From Hungatella sp. (GTDB lineage: Bacteria; Bacillota; Clostridia; Lachnospirales; Lachnospiraceae): a DNA stretch of 64,000 nucleotides. The notes under the pieces are model-generated. The model made no database searches and had not been told where the DNA came from. It saw nothing but the letters and a program-made list of their open reading frames with translations. The DNA lies in the NCBI GenBank assembly GCA_009712635.1, contig WASS01000012.1:30383-94382 (forward strand), in the 5' to 3' direction. Made by a program: the position numbers and the translations under genes. Position 1 is the first letter of the stretch. Each line of letters begins with the position of its first letter. Positions 8,214-16,910 of the stretch are shown one piece after another.

Positions 8214-9476
8214 CTAGTAAAATGCAAGAAATGCAGGTACTACGATGATAGTCATGACAATGAATAACATTAGAAGGAGAGGCAGCAAAAGCTTTGTACC
8301 TGCTTCTTCTCCCAGCTTTCTGGCTGCATTCTTTCTCTGCTCAAAAGCCGAAGCCATTTCTATATCAAGTGCATTTCTTAACTGCCTGCCTCCATTTTTC
8401 TGATTTTGCTCCAGCAAAGCTGCAAGCTTTATGTATGGCTGGAGGCTGCAACGCCTTCCAAATTCATTGTAAGCACGGCTTTCCGACAAACCGCTTTTTA
8501 ACTGTGATGCCGTATGTACCATCTCTTCATAAGCCGGGCGCATGACACGCCTTCCATTTTTAAGTGACTCTCTGTATCCTGCTGCAATTCGTTCCCATGC
8601 CCCCCTTACTGTATAACCTGCTCCAATATAAACCACAAGCTTTGAAACCACCTCTGAATAATCCATTAAAAGCTGCTGCTCTCTCAACCTGCTTTTTTTC
8701 TGTTTTTCAACCTGAGTCCTGACCTGCAAAAGTACAGCCAGAACCAAACCAAGCACAGGCAAAATTCCATAACTTTCCCCTTTTGGTTTAGAGTACTTGA
8801 GTTTTTGTCCTTTAAATACATCAGGTAAAATAAGTGACGAGTCGGTCTGTTGCTTCGTATCAAGAGCATCTGCCCATTTTTGAAATTCCGCTTTCTTTTT
8901 TTCTTCCAACGTCAGAACAGGTGGATATACTTTACCTTTGTATTGATAGCTTTGCTGGTGGATACCATCTGATACTATAGCCAGGATCAGAATTTCTTTC
9001 CCTGTCTCAGGAATATCCTTGTTATAAATTGTTCCAAAGGAGTCAATGAGTTCTGGGTCACTGGTTTCCCAGCGCACGGTTAATCCAAAAGTGTCCAGTC
9101 TGGTTTTCAGATTCAGGTTTTGTCTTATTGAGTTAAGAGAATCATTTTCTGAAAGTATTTGTGCTGGAAGCTGGGTTTCCAGCTGGTCAAACAGGCTTTC
9201 TGCTTCTTTGTCTGTATATCTCCGCTCCCTTACAGGAATTTCTATTAATAATTTTTTATCTTTCTGCTCTTCATCCAGTCCTTTTACTAAAACCTCATAA
9301 AGGTTCTCTCCCTGCCCTGGTCCGGCTCTTTTAAGCCCCTCGCCGGAAAACACATCCTGCCTGCCCCAAAAAGTGGAAAGTTCCAGAACTGCATATAAAA
9401 CAATCCCGCCCGCTGCACATGCCGCCTGTACCTTTGTTACAGGCGGCCTCCATTTAATATTTAATTGTTTTTTCAT
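8214..9476 (-). CDS. tadC: TadC-like type II/IV secretion F-domain protein
   Basis: 420 residues. After an N-terminal membrane helix (about 15-33) there is a ~200-residue extracytoplasmic domain, another helix near 235-250, and a C-terminal T2SSF platform domain. That domain has the helical run around YSEVVSKLVVYIGAGYTV and ends with a strong helix LLPLLLMLFIVMTIIVV. It is likely the inner-membrane platform partner of TadB, moved by the TadA ATPase. The long N-terminal domain makes it larger than Proteobacterial TadC (about 300 residues). Starts 12 bases after tadB; GGGGAG ribosome site. Confidence 0.85.
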   Translation of the reverse strand: MKKQLNIKWRPPVTKVQAACAAGGIVLYAVLELSTFWGRQDVFSGEGLKRAGPGQGENLYEVLVKGLDEEQKDKKLLIEIPVRERRYTDKEAESLFDQLETQLPAQILSENDSLNSIRQNLNLKTRLDTFGLTVRWETSDPELIDSFGTIYNKDIPETGKEILILAIVSDGIHQQSYQYKGKVYPPVLTLEEKKKAEFQKWADALDTKQQTDSSLILPDVFKGQKLKYSKPKGESYGILPVLGLVLAVLLQVRTQVEKQKKSRLREQQLLMDYSEVVSKLVVYIGAGYTVRGAWERIAAGYRESLKNGRRVMRPAYEEMVHTASQLKSGLSESRAYNEFGRRCSLQPYIKLAALLEQNQKNGGRQLRNALDIEMASAFEQRKNAARKLGEEAGTKLLLPLLLMLFIVMTIIVVPAFLAFY

Positions 9477-9488
9477 ATGGCTCCCCGA

Positions 9489-10367
9489 TTATATCTCAAT
9501 TTCCATAATCCGCTTTGCTGTCTGGTAAGCAATCATATAAAGGATCATACATATGGTCATTAAAATTCTTCCCGCTCCAGTGGTGTACATAATCTGAAAA
9601 AAGCCAGGGGATGTGAAATCAATATAAATGACTATGAAAAAAGGAATAAGATTCATTATTTTTAGTTCAAACTGCTTGGAAGCCGTCATGGTCAGAATCT
9701 CCTGCCTTACCTGTACTTTGTCCCGAATTACATCTGCCGTGTGACTGATGATAGAAACCAACTCGCCTCCGCTGCGCTTTGCTGTGGAAAATACCTCTGC
9801 AAAGTTCTTCACATCATCCAGACCGCTTCTTAATGCAAATTCTAAAAATGCCTGCTCAACGGACCGGTTCATATGAATCTGGCTCTCAATGAACCGGAAT
9901 TCCTTTGTTATGAGTCCCTCTTCGCCATAAAGAACAGATAATTCTTTTGACGCAGAAATAACAGAGTTTTCTACGGAATAACCTGCACTCAAAAAGGAGG
10001 AGAGAAGTAAAATGCCTTCTTTAAATTCCAGATTCAACTGCTGAAGCTGTTTGCCTTTTAATTCTTTTCTTTTTGTCAGAGGAACTATAATTCCGAAAGG
10101 AATGAAAATAAGAAATACTATAAGACTGCGATAGAAAATATAAGAAAAAAGTGCTGCAATTAAGACTCCCTGTCCACTATAATACAGCCACTCCCTCATA
10201 GAAAGGATATAAATATCATAATTCAATGCCTGCTGCTTTGAGCTTTTCTGTGTTTTTAAGATCTCCGACCTTCTTAAGGCTTCCACCAACTTTTTTTGCA
10301 TCTCCCCTGTCTTTTTCCCCTTCTTCAAACCGGTAAATGGGATTAAGTCTGATTTCACCATCTTCAT
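9489..10367 (-). CDS. tadB: TadB-like inner-membrane platform protein
   Basis: A T2SSF-type protein with membrane helices at about residues 65-98 and 245-285. The platform core includes LLLSSFLSAGYSVENSV and AKRSGGELVSIISHTADVI. The start is uncertain. ATG 10367 has a good GGAGG site 9 bases upstream but makes the gene overlap tadA by 152 bases. In-frame ATG codons at 10301 and 10199 are alternatives; the latter leaves a 16-base gap after tadA, and the recognisable domain begins near there (residue ~50). With TadC it should form the platform that passes pilin subunits into the fibre. Confidence 0.85.
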   Translation of the reverse strand: MKMVKSDLIPFTGLKKGKKTGEMQKKLVEALRRSEILKTQKSSKQQALNYDIYILSMREWLYYSGQGVLIAALFSYIFYRSLIVFLIFIPFGIIVPLTKRKELKGKQLQQLNLEFKEGILLLSSFLSAGYSVENSVISASKELSVLYGEEGLITKEFRFIESQIHMNRSVEQAFLEFALRSGLDDVKNFAEVFSTAKRSGGELVSIISHTADVIRDKVQVRQEILTMTASKQFELKIMNLIPFFIVIYIDFTSPGFFQIMYTTGAGRILMTICMILYMIAYQTAKRIMEIEI

Positions 10368-11436
10368 ATCCAGCTACCTCCACAATTGATAAGACCCGTC
10401 TGCTTTTATCCCTTAATCTGCCTAAATGAATTAAGATATCAATTGCTGCCGCTACCTGGCTGCGCACCGCCAAAAGAGGTATGTCTGTTCCCATGAGCAC
10501 CATGGTTTCTAACCTTGACAGCATGTCCTTTGGACTGTTTCCATGCCCCGTGCTTAAACTTCCGTCATGTCCGGTATTCATGGCAGAAATCATATCAAGT
10601 GCTTCTCTTCCTCTTACTTCACCCACGATAATCCTGGATGGGTTCATGCGAAGTGCTGCCTTTATTAAATCGCCGATGGTCACCTCTCCCTCCCCCTCTC
10701 CATTGGCACCTCTCGTCTCCAGACGTACCAGATTGGAGATGTGAGTGATCTGAAGCTCTGCAGAATCTTCAATGGTCACTATACGCTCGTTTTGGGGAAT
10801 GTAAGAAGATAGGGCATTTAAAAAAGTACTTTTACCGGAATTGGTTCCTCCGCTGATGAAAATATTATATCCAGCCTCTACAATTGCTTTTAAAAAATCT
10901 GCTGCTTCCCTGGTTATTGATCCCAGCTTTAAAAGCTTACCAATGGTGATGGGTTCTGGAAACTTTCTGATTGTAACAGCTGGTCCGTCAATGGAAACCG
11001 GAGGCAGGACAACATGAACCCTGGAACCGTCGCCCAGTCTGGCATCTGCTATGGGTCTTGAAACATTCACAGTCCTGTTTACACGGCTGACGATCTGCTG
11101 AATCATATCTTCCAATTGCTCCTGATTCTCAAATTCCTTTTCCCACCGCTCCATTCGGCCATTTCGCTCAATAAAGATGTTATCTGCCCCATTTACCATG
11201 ATCTCTGTGACGGTTTTATCATCTACCAGTTCCTGAAGAATCCCCAGGCGTCTGAAGGAGTCAAACAGCCAGCCTCTTAATATTAATTTTTCTCTTAAGG
11301 GCAGATATTCAGTCATTCCCAATATGATTATCTTCTCATCGATCATGGTGTAAAGCTCTTCATCTGAAATCTGTTGATGCTGATTTAGTTCCAACATAAT
11401 ATCTTCCCGCAGCCTGATGCGTTGTTCTTCGTTCAT
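10216..11436 (-). CDS. tadA: TadA/CpaF secretion ATPase
   Basis: A 406-residue hexameric VirB11-type ATPase driving Flp pilus extension (and retraction, in systems where TadA is bifunctional). The Walker A is GGTNSGKST at residues 196-204. The Asp/His boxes and Walker B region follow as RMNPSRIIVGEVRGREA and MNTGHDGSLSTGHGNS. The N-terminal domain contains VTEIMVNGADNIFIERNG, diagnostic of CpaF. The last ~35 residues are a charged tail that overlaps the start of the tadB frame. Ribosome site GGAGG before ATG 11436. Cytoplasmic, bound to TadB/TadC. Confidence 0.95.
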   Translation of the reverse strand: MNEEQRIRLREDIMLELNQHQQISDEELYTMIDEKIIILGMTEYLPLREKLILRGWLFDSFRRLGILQELVDDKTVTEIMVNGADNIFIERNGRMERWEKEFENQEQLEDMIQQIVSRVNRTVNVSRPIADARLGDGSRVHVVLPPVSIDGPAVTIRKFPEPITIGKLLKLGSITREAADFLKAIVEAGYNIFISGGTNSGKSTFLNALSSYIPQNERIVTIEDSAELQITHISNLVRLETRGANGEGEGEVTIGDLIKAALRMNPSRIIVGEVRGREALDMISAMNTGHDGSLSTGHGNSPKDMLSRLETMVLMGTDIPLLAVRSQVAAAIDILIHLGRLRDKSRRVLSIVEVAGYEDGEIRLNPIYRFEEGEKDRGDAKKVGGSLKKVGDLKNTEKLKAAGIEL

Positions 11437-11449
11437 ATCTTCTCCCTCC

Positions 11450-12451
11450 CTATGGCTGTTTTCTTAACAGCTGCCGGGTATAATCTCCTAATTCACTCCA
11501 CAAAAGCTGATCCAGATAATTGTCCTTCCTGCCAAAGGTACAATGATAGGGAAGATTGATTTTCTGAATCCTGCTCATTACAGCATTGTGCCCGGAAGCT
11601 GCAAGGTATGCTTCAAACTCTTCAACCTTGGCTGCTGATACACAATCATCTTTCACCGGCATATAGATTCCGTCACATACTTCCAAAACGTCAGCCGCTC
11701 TTTTTCCCATCTGCCCCAGATCAAGGATAATGGTACCGTATGTACTCTCCTCAGAGATCTGCTTAATTAGTCCGGCTATTTCCTGAGATGAAATAAATGC
11801 CAGATCTTCCGGATACTGAACCGGCGGCACATAATCCAGATCTCCCCATGAATATATAACAGAACCAAGCCGTCCAAATGAAAAACTGCCCTGTCTGTAA
11901 TAATAAAACAGATCTGACATCCCCCTTTTATACTCTTCTCCTGTCAGACCCTCAAAACCAGAGCAATCTTCCATATTTAAGTAAAGAACCTTTAAATCCC
12001 GTGATAAAAGCTGAGCCATAGCCAGAGAAAAAGAGGTTTTCAAACAACGGTTTACCGGTGAATAGACACATACTACCTTACTTCTTTCAGACAGTGTGGT
12101 ATATCCTGTTTCTTCCAAATCAGCACAGTATTGTTCCATAATCTCCCGAATGAGGTAATCTGCCGCCTGGTACTTATAAACACTGGGATAGGACTCATTT
12201 GCAGGAATTATTTTCTCTTCTGCTAACAGAACTACTTTATCTGCACCAATCTGCCCGATCTCCTGGTTTGAAACTCTGGAACTGATGAGCAAAAGTTTAA
12301 TATCATGATCACAGCTGTAACTCTTAAGTTCCTCTAGTGATGAAAACGATACAATGGACACAGGAAACCGCTCTTTAAAATTTACAAATTCTGCAAATCG
12401 TTCTCCAAATCCCGAGTCCGCATCGTATATTGCCATAATACGTTTTGTCAT
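11450..12451 (-). CDS. tadZ: TadZ/CpaE-like pilus localisation protein
   Basis: 333 residues. An N-terminal receiver-like region (about 1-110) is followed by a MinD/ParA-type P-loop fold (about 125-330). The nucleotide loop reads SPVNRCLKTSFSLAMA. It keeps the Lys-Thr/Ser end but has lost the glycines of KGGxGKT, so it is a deviant and possibly non-hydrolysing ATPase, as reported for several TadZ proteins. The strand IILDLGQMGK matches the Walker B position. TadZ places Tad machinery at the cell pole. AGGAGG lies 7 bases before ATG 12451. Between the first prepilin peptidase and tadA. Confidence 0.82.
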   Translation of the reverse strand: MTKRIMAIYDADSGFGERFAEFVNFKERFPVSIVSFSSLEELKSYSCDHDIKLLLISSRVSNQEIGQIGADKVVLLAEEKIIPANESYPSVYKYQAADYLIREIMEQYCADLEETGYTTLSERSKVVCVYSPVNRCLKTSFSLAMAQLLSRDLKVLYLNMEDCSGFEGLTGEEYKRGMSDLFYYYRQGSFSFGRLGSVIYSWGDLDYVPPVQYPEDLAFISSQEIAGLIKQISEESTYGTIILDLGQMGKRAADVLEVCDGIYMPVKDDCVSAAKVEEFEAYLAASGHNAVMSRIQKINLPYHCTFGRKDNYLDQLLWSELGDYTRQLLRKQP

Positions 12452-12465
12452 AGCAAACCTCCTTA

Positions 12466-12987
12466 TTAAAAGAAAACAGCAGTAAGTATTGTTCCTAAAA
12501 ACATACAGAATCCTAACGGAATTACTGCGTCGTACCCATCCCGGGCGGAACTATAATAAGCTGTAATTTTTTTTGTCTGAATCAATGACCTGATATAGGT
12601 CAGAAAGTAAGAAAACCGCTGAAAGGTACAGCCTTTCACAGTCATTAGAACCAGGGACCAGAATGCCCCTATTAAGAAACCTCCGGCAACTGCTGCAAAA
12701 CCGTTGCCATAACCCAGATAACCGAATATCAAAGCAATGATTTTAATATCACCGGCTCCAATCATACGAAATCGAAACAAAAGAAAAAACAACGCTGTTA
12801 CTGCTAAGAAACGGCTTAAAAAGAAGATTGCTCCCCATAGTACTGCCTGATTCCCTGCCTCCCAGCCAAATAAAATAACTCCCGCTGCCACACCAATCAG
12901 CACCAGCCTGTTGGGTATTCTGTGCTCTTTTACATCAAAATAAGAACCGGCTGCCAGAATAAAAAATAATACCTCAAATTTTACAAT
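12466..12987 (-). CDS. A24 prepilin peptidase with no ATG/GTG/TTG start (probable ATT start)
   Basis: First gene of the Tad operon. Read from 12987 it is 173 residues with both A24 catalytic motifs: FDVKEHRIPN near residue 20 and RMIGAGDIK in the middle, plus about six membrane helices. The usual start codons begin only at a GTG at 12903, which would remove the first aspartate and first helix. The frame upstream stays open to a stop near 13070 but holds no ATG, GTG or TTG. An ATT at 12985-12987 follows AAAGG at 7 bases and is the best start. A frameshift or sequencing error is the alternative. It processes pilin leaders. Confidence 0.8.
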   Translation of the reverse strand: MVKFEVLFFILAAGSYFDVKEHRIPNRLVLIGVAAGVILFGWEAGNQAVLWGAIFFLSRFLAVTALFFLLFRFRMIGAGDIKIIALIFGYLGYGNGFAAVAGGFLIGAFWSLVLMTVKGCTFQRFSYFLTYIRSLIQTKKITAYYSSARDGYDAVIPLGFCMFLGTILTAVFF

Positions 12988-13113
12988 ATCATCCCCTTTA
13001 TTTAAACTATAAATCTGGAAATAGTGCCGGAATATCGGCCTTGAACGACAAAATAAAGAAATTCATTGATGATGAGAAAGTCCGTATACAGAACTATGCG
13101 GGACTCTGACTTT

Positions 13114-13142
13114 ATTATGCACAAGATAAATACAAAAGTCAA
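13114..13142 (-). promoter_or_regulatory. Candidate sigma-A promoter of the Tad operon
   Basis: On the minus strand TTGACT (13137-13142) and CATAAT (13114-13119) are spaced by exactly 17 bases. Transcription would start near 13107, leaving a leader of about 120 bases before the first prepilin-peptidase gene. No other convincing promoter appears in the operon down to 3.05 kb. Confidence 0.6.
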
Positions 13143-13268
13143 CAGCTTTTTACATTTTTTATAAAAGCACTTAAACAGGTGTATGTAACACGAATGGTGT
13201 TTTATTGTTATATTTTACAATATTTTATCATTTTTTTATTTTATATAAGTGATTTTACACAATATCAG

Positions 13269-13297
13269 TTGACCTTTTTCTCCCTTGGTGTTACTAT
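13269..13297 (+). promoter_or_regulatory. Candidate promoter of the ArsR-type regulator
   Basis: TTGACC at 13269-13274 and TACTAT at 13292-13297 are separated by 17 bases. The start would lie about 35 bases upstream of the GTG start codon of the regulator. Confidence 0.55.
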
Positions 13298-13337
13298 AAT
13301 ATTAGTTTACTATTTTAAACCAAAGGAGATGTTTCAG

Positions 13338-13673
13338 GTGGCAAATAGCGAATTTTCTGAGCTTTTTAAAAGCTGCATGCCGCTTTTTATTGCATTGGGA
13401 GACGAGGTCCGGCTAACAATTATTGAAGTTCTGGCCAGTACGGATTCGTTTCAGACAAATGTCCGGGGAATGAACGTGAACGAGATCACGGATCAGACAA
13501 ACTTATCCCGGCCGGCCATATCTCATCATTTAAAGATTCTCAAGGAAGCAGGACTGGTGTCTGCCAGACAGGAAGGAACTGCTAATTATTACTTTCTTAC
13601 CTTTGGAGAAAGCACAAGAAAGCTATGTACTCTTGGGCAGTATCTCCAGAATTTTATGGATCCAGTCCAATAA
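13338..13673 (+). CDS. ArsR-family winged-helix transcriptional regulator
   Basis: A 111-residue protein with an ArsR fold: FIALGDEVRLTIIEVL, then the recognition helix in TNLSRPAISHHLKILKEAGLV and the wing ARQEGTANYYFL. No CxC metal motif is present, so it is probably not a metal sensor of the SmtB/ArsR type. I start at GTG 13338, 9 bases after AAAGGAG. A longer in-frame extension to 13179 would cover the promoter and add a hydrophobic tail that homologues lack. The target is unknown; the divergent Tad operon is a candidate by position. Confidence 0.85.
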   Translation: MANSEFSELFKSCMPLFIALGDEVRLTIIEVLASTDSFQTNVRGMNVNEITDQTNLSRPAISHHLKILKEAGLVSARQEGTANYYFLTFGESTRKLCTLGQYLQNFMDPVQ

Positions 13674-13696
13674 ATTTATGGAGATTCAGGCAATAG

Positions 13697-13990
13697 ATGA
13701 ATAAAGTTCCAATTTCCAGATATACTGAAATTGATAGGTACCTCGTTAATTTGTTATCTGGAGATGATCGTATGAAAAATTTATTGTTAGGAAATCACTT
13801 TTCCCTTACGGAAGAGGAACGGAATTTACGCAAAGAAATCGAACGTTCCAAAACCGCCATTGATGCAGCAAGAAATCATTTTGAACAGGTCGTCGACCCG
13901 ACATTAATTGACTGTTACATTTACGAGCTTAATGCCGCACAGCTACGTTACCAGTTTCTTTTGCGTCGTTTTAAAAGCCGTGAAGTATAG
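13697..13990 (+). CDS. DUF2508 (YaaL-like) small protein
   Basis: 97 residues. The C-terminal ~60 residues are a charged helical hairpin with AARNHFEQVVDPTLIDCYIYE and LNAAQLRYQFLL, which matches the DUF2508/YaaL pattern (D-P-x-L-I-D-x-x-I-Y-E-L-x-A-A). No enzymatic motif. The first 25 residues could be extra: an in-frame ATG at 13772 has GGAG at 8 bases, better placed than the site for ATG 13697. It lies downstream of the ArsR gene and upstream of glgB. Function unknown. Confidence 0.75.
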   Translation: MNKVPISRYTEIDRYLVNLLSGDDRMKNLLLGNHFSLTEEERNLRKEIERSKTAIDAARNHFEQVVDPTLIDCYIYELNAAQLRYQFLLRRFKSREV

Positions 13991-14077
13991 TCAGACAAAA
14001 ACCCGCTTTAATACGTAACCTGTTGCAAACGCTGCTTCTGCCTGTGGAATCGTGTACCAAAATGGAGGGGTGAGCAA

Positions 14078-15988
14078 ATGGAAGATTTAACAAATGAATT
14101 GGAAACAGGTTTTATTACTGAGCTTGACCGGTATTTGTACAACAACGGCCGGCATTACGAAATTTATGAAAAACTGGGCGCTCATCCAAAAACATGCGAC
14201 GGAAAACAGGGAATGTATTTTGCTGTTTGGGCACCTCATGCCAGTCAGGTCGGTGTAGTGGGAGATTTCAACGGTTGGAACCCCGACTTAAATCCTATGG
14301 TTCCCTTGGCCGACTCCGGGATTTGGGAAGTATTTGTACCAGGAGTCGGTCTGGGACAGTTATACAAATATTCTGTGACCACACGCAGCGGAAAGATTCT
14401 TTTTAAAGCGGATCCCTATGCATTTTATGCAGAGTTTCGCCCACAGACCGCTTCTATTACTGCAGATTTATCTGTATATTCGTGGAATGATCTGGAATGG
14501 GTTGAAAAAAGGGAAAGACAGGATCCATTATCAGGGCCATTAAGCATTTATGAGGTCCATTTAGGATCCTGGAAAAGAAAAAACCGAGAGGATAAAGAAG
14601 GTTTTTATACATACAAAGAAGCTGCTCATGAACTGGCAGAATACATAAAAGGTATGGGTTATACCCACATAGAGCTGTTGGGTATTGCGGAACACCCCTA
14701 CGACGGTTCCTGGGGCTATCAGGTGACCGGTTATTATGCTCCTACCTCCCGGTACGGGACACCGGAAGAGTTCATGTACTTTGTTGATTACATGCATCAG
14801 AATGGAATTGGAGTCATACTTGACTGGGTGCCTGCACATTTTCCAAAGGATGCCCATGGACTTTCCGAATTCGATGGAGAGGCCTGTTATGAATACGCAG
14901 ATCCACGTAAGGGGGAACACCCTGACTGGGGAACCAAGGTTTTTGATTACAGTAAGTATGAGGTTGATAACTTCCTGATTGCCAATGCTCTCTACTGGGT
15001 AGAAAAGTATCATATTGACGGGCTGCGGGTGGATGCTGTCGCTTCCATGCTGTATTTAGATTACGGAAGGTCCCAGGGTGAATGGGTGAAAAACTGTCTG
15101 GGCGGTAATGAAAACCTTGAGGCAATCGAGTTCTTTAAGCACTTAAACAGCGTCATGAAGGAACGTGGAAAAGGTGCTGTTGTAATTGCGGAAGAATCCA
15201 CTGCCTGGCCAAAGGTTACGGATAAGCCGGAAAATTCAGGTCTTGGTTTTACATTTAAGTGGAATATGGGCTGGATGCATGATTTTCTTGAGTACATGAA
15301 GCTGGATCCCTACTTCAGAAAATATAATCACCATAAAATGACCTTTGGAATTACATATTTTACCAGTGAAAAATATATACTTGTATTATCCCATGATGAA
15401 GTGGTTCATTTAAAAGGTTCCATGATTGGCAAAATGCCCGGACTTCTTGAGGATAAGTTTTCTAATTTAAAACTTGGTTATACCTTCATGCTTGGTCATC
15501 CAGGCAAGAAGTTGCTTTTTATGGGACAGGATTTCGGGCAGTTCCACGAGTGGGATGAAAAAGATTCCCTGGACTGGTATCTGGCCAAAGAACCTCTAGG
15601 GGAAGATCTTCAAAATTATGTCAGAGATCTTCTTCACCTGTATCGTAAATTCCCTGCACTTTATGACAATGATTACGTCTGGGAAGGTTTTTCCTGGATA
15701 AATGCCAATGACAATGAGCATAGTATTTTCAGTTTTATAAGGCACAGTAAGGACACTCAGGGAAGCTTGCTGTTTGTTCTTAACTTTACTCCTGTAACCC
15801 GTCCTGAATACCGTGTGGGAGTGCCTAAATCAGGAAAATACACACTTGTGCTGGATACTTCTAACGGTCTGTATAAAAAAGCAAAAACAGCTCTGGTTTA
15901 TAAATCTGAAAAGACTCCATGGGATGGTCAGGATTATTCCATTGCTTATCCACTTCCGGCTTATGGAGCCGCCATATTTTGTTTCTGA
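14078..15988 (+). CDS. glgB: 1,4-alpha-glucan branching enzyme GlgB
   Basis: Forms alpha-1,6 branches in glycogen. 636 residues, near the usual length. The N-terminal CBM48 domain includes YFAVWAPHASQVGVVGDFNGW. A GH13 barrel follows with catalytic Asp at about 319 (GLRVDAVASML), Glu at about 372 (VIAEESTAWP) and the transition-state Asp at about 440 (LSHDEVVH). A C-terminal beta domain closes it. GGAGGGG precedes ATG 14078. It is 8 kb from glgC/glgD on the other strand, so the glycogen genes are split into two transcription units. No glgA or glgP is in the window. Confidence 0.96.
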   Translation: MEDLTNELETGFITELDRYLYNNGRHYEIYEKLGAHPKTCDGKQGMYFAVWAPHASQVGVVGDFNGWNPDLNPMVPLADSGIWEVFVPGVGLGQLYKYSVTTRSGKILFKADPYAFYAEFRPQTASITADLSVYSWNDLEWVEKRERQDPLSGPLSIYEVHLGSWKRKNREDKEGFYTYKEAAHELAEYIKGMGYTHIELLGIAEHPYDGSWGYQVTGYYAPTSRYGTPEEFMYFVDYMHQNGIGVILDWVPAHFPKDAHGLSEFDGEACYEYADPRKGEHPDWGTKVFDYSKYEVDNFLIANALYWVEKYHIDGLRVDAVASMLYLDYGRSQGEWVKNCLGGNENLEAIEFFKHLNSVMKERGKGAVVIAEESTAWPKVTDKPENSGLGFTFKWNMGWMHDFLEYMKLDPYFRKYNHHKMTFGITYFTSEKYILVLSHDEVVHLKGSMIGKMPGLLEDKFSNLKLGYTFMLGHPGKKLLFMGQDFGQFHEWDEKDSLDWYLAKEPLGEDLQNYVRDLLHLYRKFPALYDNDYVWEGFSWINANDNEHSIFSFIRHSKDTQGSLLFVLNFTPVTRPEYRVGVPKSGKYTLVLDTSNGLYKKAKTALVYKSEKTPWDGQDYSIAYPLPAYGAAIFCF

Positions 15989-16117
15989 TTCACAAATTAT
16001 TTGGTAATTTATTCTATATATTTCTATAAATTGCTATACTTTTTCGGTATTTTGTAGTAAAATAAACGTATAAAATTACTTAATATGCTAGACTCAAAGA
16101 TGGAAGGAGAGGTTTAT

Positions 16118-16867
16118 ATGGCAGCAGAATTAATCGCTACAACAGCAACAAAAAAGGTCTTTCACGATGGTGAAAAGGCAATTAAGGTTTTCAACGCTGA
16201 GTTTCCAAAGGCTGAAGTTTTAAACGAAGCACTGATCAGCGCCAGAGTAGAAGAAATTGGCGGCGTTAATGTTCCAAGGGTACTGGAAGTCGGTGTTTTT
16301 GATAATCAGTGGTCCATTACCTTTGATTTTATTGAAGGCAAAACCCTCCAGCAGCTTATGGATGAAAATCCGGAAAAACTGCCTGAATATATGGAACAGA
16401 TGGTAAATCTTCATCTGAATGTCATGTCTAAGCATTGTCCCCATTTAAATAAGCTGAAGGATAAAATATCCAAGCAGATCCAGGACATTGAAGAGCTTGG
16501 TGACGTAACAAGATATGACATGCGCACTCAGCTTGACAGCATGCCAAAGCATACAAAACTCTGCCATGGCGATTTTAACCCCTCCAATATCATTGTAAAG
16601 GAAGACGGCACCATGTTTGTTCTGGACTGGGTTCATGCCACTCAGGGCAATGCCAGTGCAGATGTAGCAAGAACCTATCTGCTGTTCTGTCTGCAGGACC
16701 AGAATAAGGCAGATATGTATATGAACCTGTTCTGTAAGAAGACCGGAACCGCGAAAAAGTATGTTCAGTCATGGCTTCCCATTGTTGCCGCTGCACAGCT
16801 TTCCAAGAAACGGCCGGAAGAAGCAGAGCTTCTGAATAAATGGGCCGGAGTTTGTGATTACCAGTAA
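16118..16867 (+). CDS. Aminoglycoside phosphotransferase (APH)-fold kinase family protein
   Basis: 249 residues with a small protein-kinase-like fold. The catalytic loop is KLCHGDFNPSNIIV (HGD-x4-N) and the metal-binding segment MFVLDWVHAT (DW). The N-lobe has the weakly conserved KVF segment for the phosphate lysine. APH/choline kinase relatives act on aminoglycosides, choline, homoserine or fructosamines, and sequence alone does not choose among them. I start at ATG 16118, 6 bases after AGGAGAGG, rather than at 16085. Monocistronic, ending at a bidirectional hairpin terminator. Intrinsic resistance is not implied. Confidence 0.8.
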   Translation: MAAELIATTATKKVFHDGEKAIKVFNAEFPKAEVLNEALISARVEEIGGVNVPRVLEVGVFDNQWSITFDFIEGKTLQQLMDENPEKLPEYMEQMVNLHLNVMSKHCPHLNKLKDKISKQIQDIEELGDVTRYDMRTQLDSMPKHTKLCHGDFNPSNIIVKEDGTMFVLDWVHATQGNASADVARTYLLFCLQDQNKADMYMNLFCKKTGTAKKYVQSWLPIVAAAQLSKKRPEEAELLNKWAGVCDYQ

Positions 16868-16879
16868 AAGACAGGAAAA

Positions 16880-16908
16880 GGGAACGGAATTTGTTTCATC
16901 CGTTCCCT
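16880..16908. terminator. Bidirectional intrinsic terminator
   Basis: GGGAACGGA (16880-16888) pairs with TCCGTTCCC (16899-16907). TTATT follows on the plus strand and TTTTCC on the minus strand. It lies between the convergent APH-fold gene and the ABC exporter operon. Confidence 0.8.
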
Positions 16909-16910
16909 TA

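Larger units (their letters stand above)
12988..13337. other. Intergenic region between Tad operon and arsR-type gene
   Basis: This 350-base gap holds the minus-strand Tad promoter and leader, and the plus-strand promoter of the ArsR-type gene. In the Tad leader, AGTCCG and CGGGACT (about 13079-13097) could form a short hairpin. I see no known riboswitch consensus. A plus-strand frame starting at 13179 is hydrophobic and AT-rich and overlaps the arsR promoter, so I do not treat it as coding. Confidence 0.5.

Noticed and set aside
13179..13337. N-terminal extension of the ArsR-type protein
   Set aside because: It would cover the promoter, encodes an AT-rich hydrophobic stretch, and a GTG with AAAGGAG fits at 13338.
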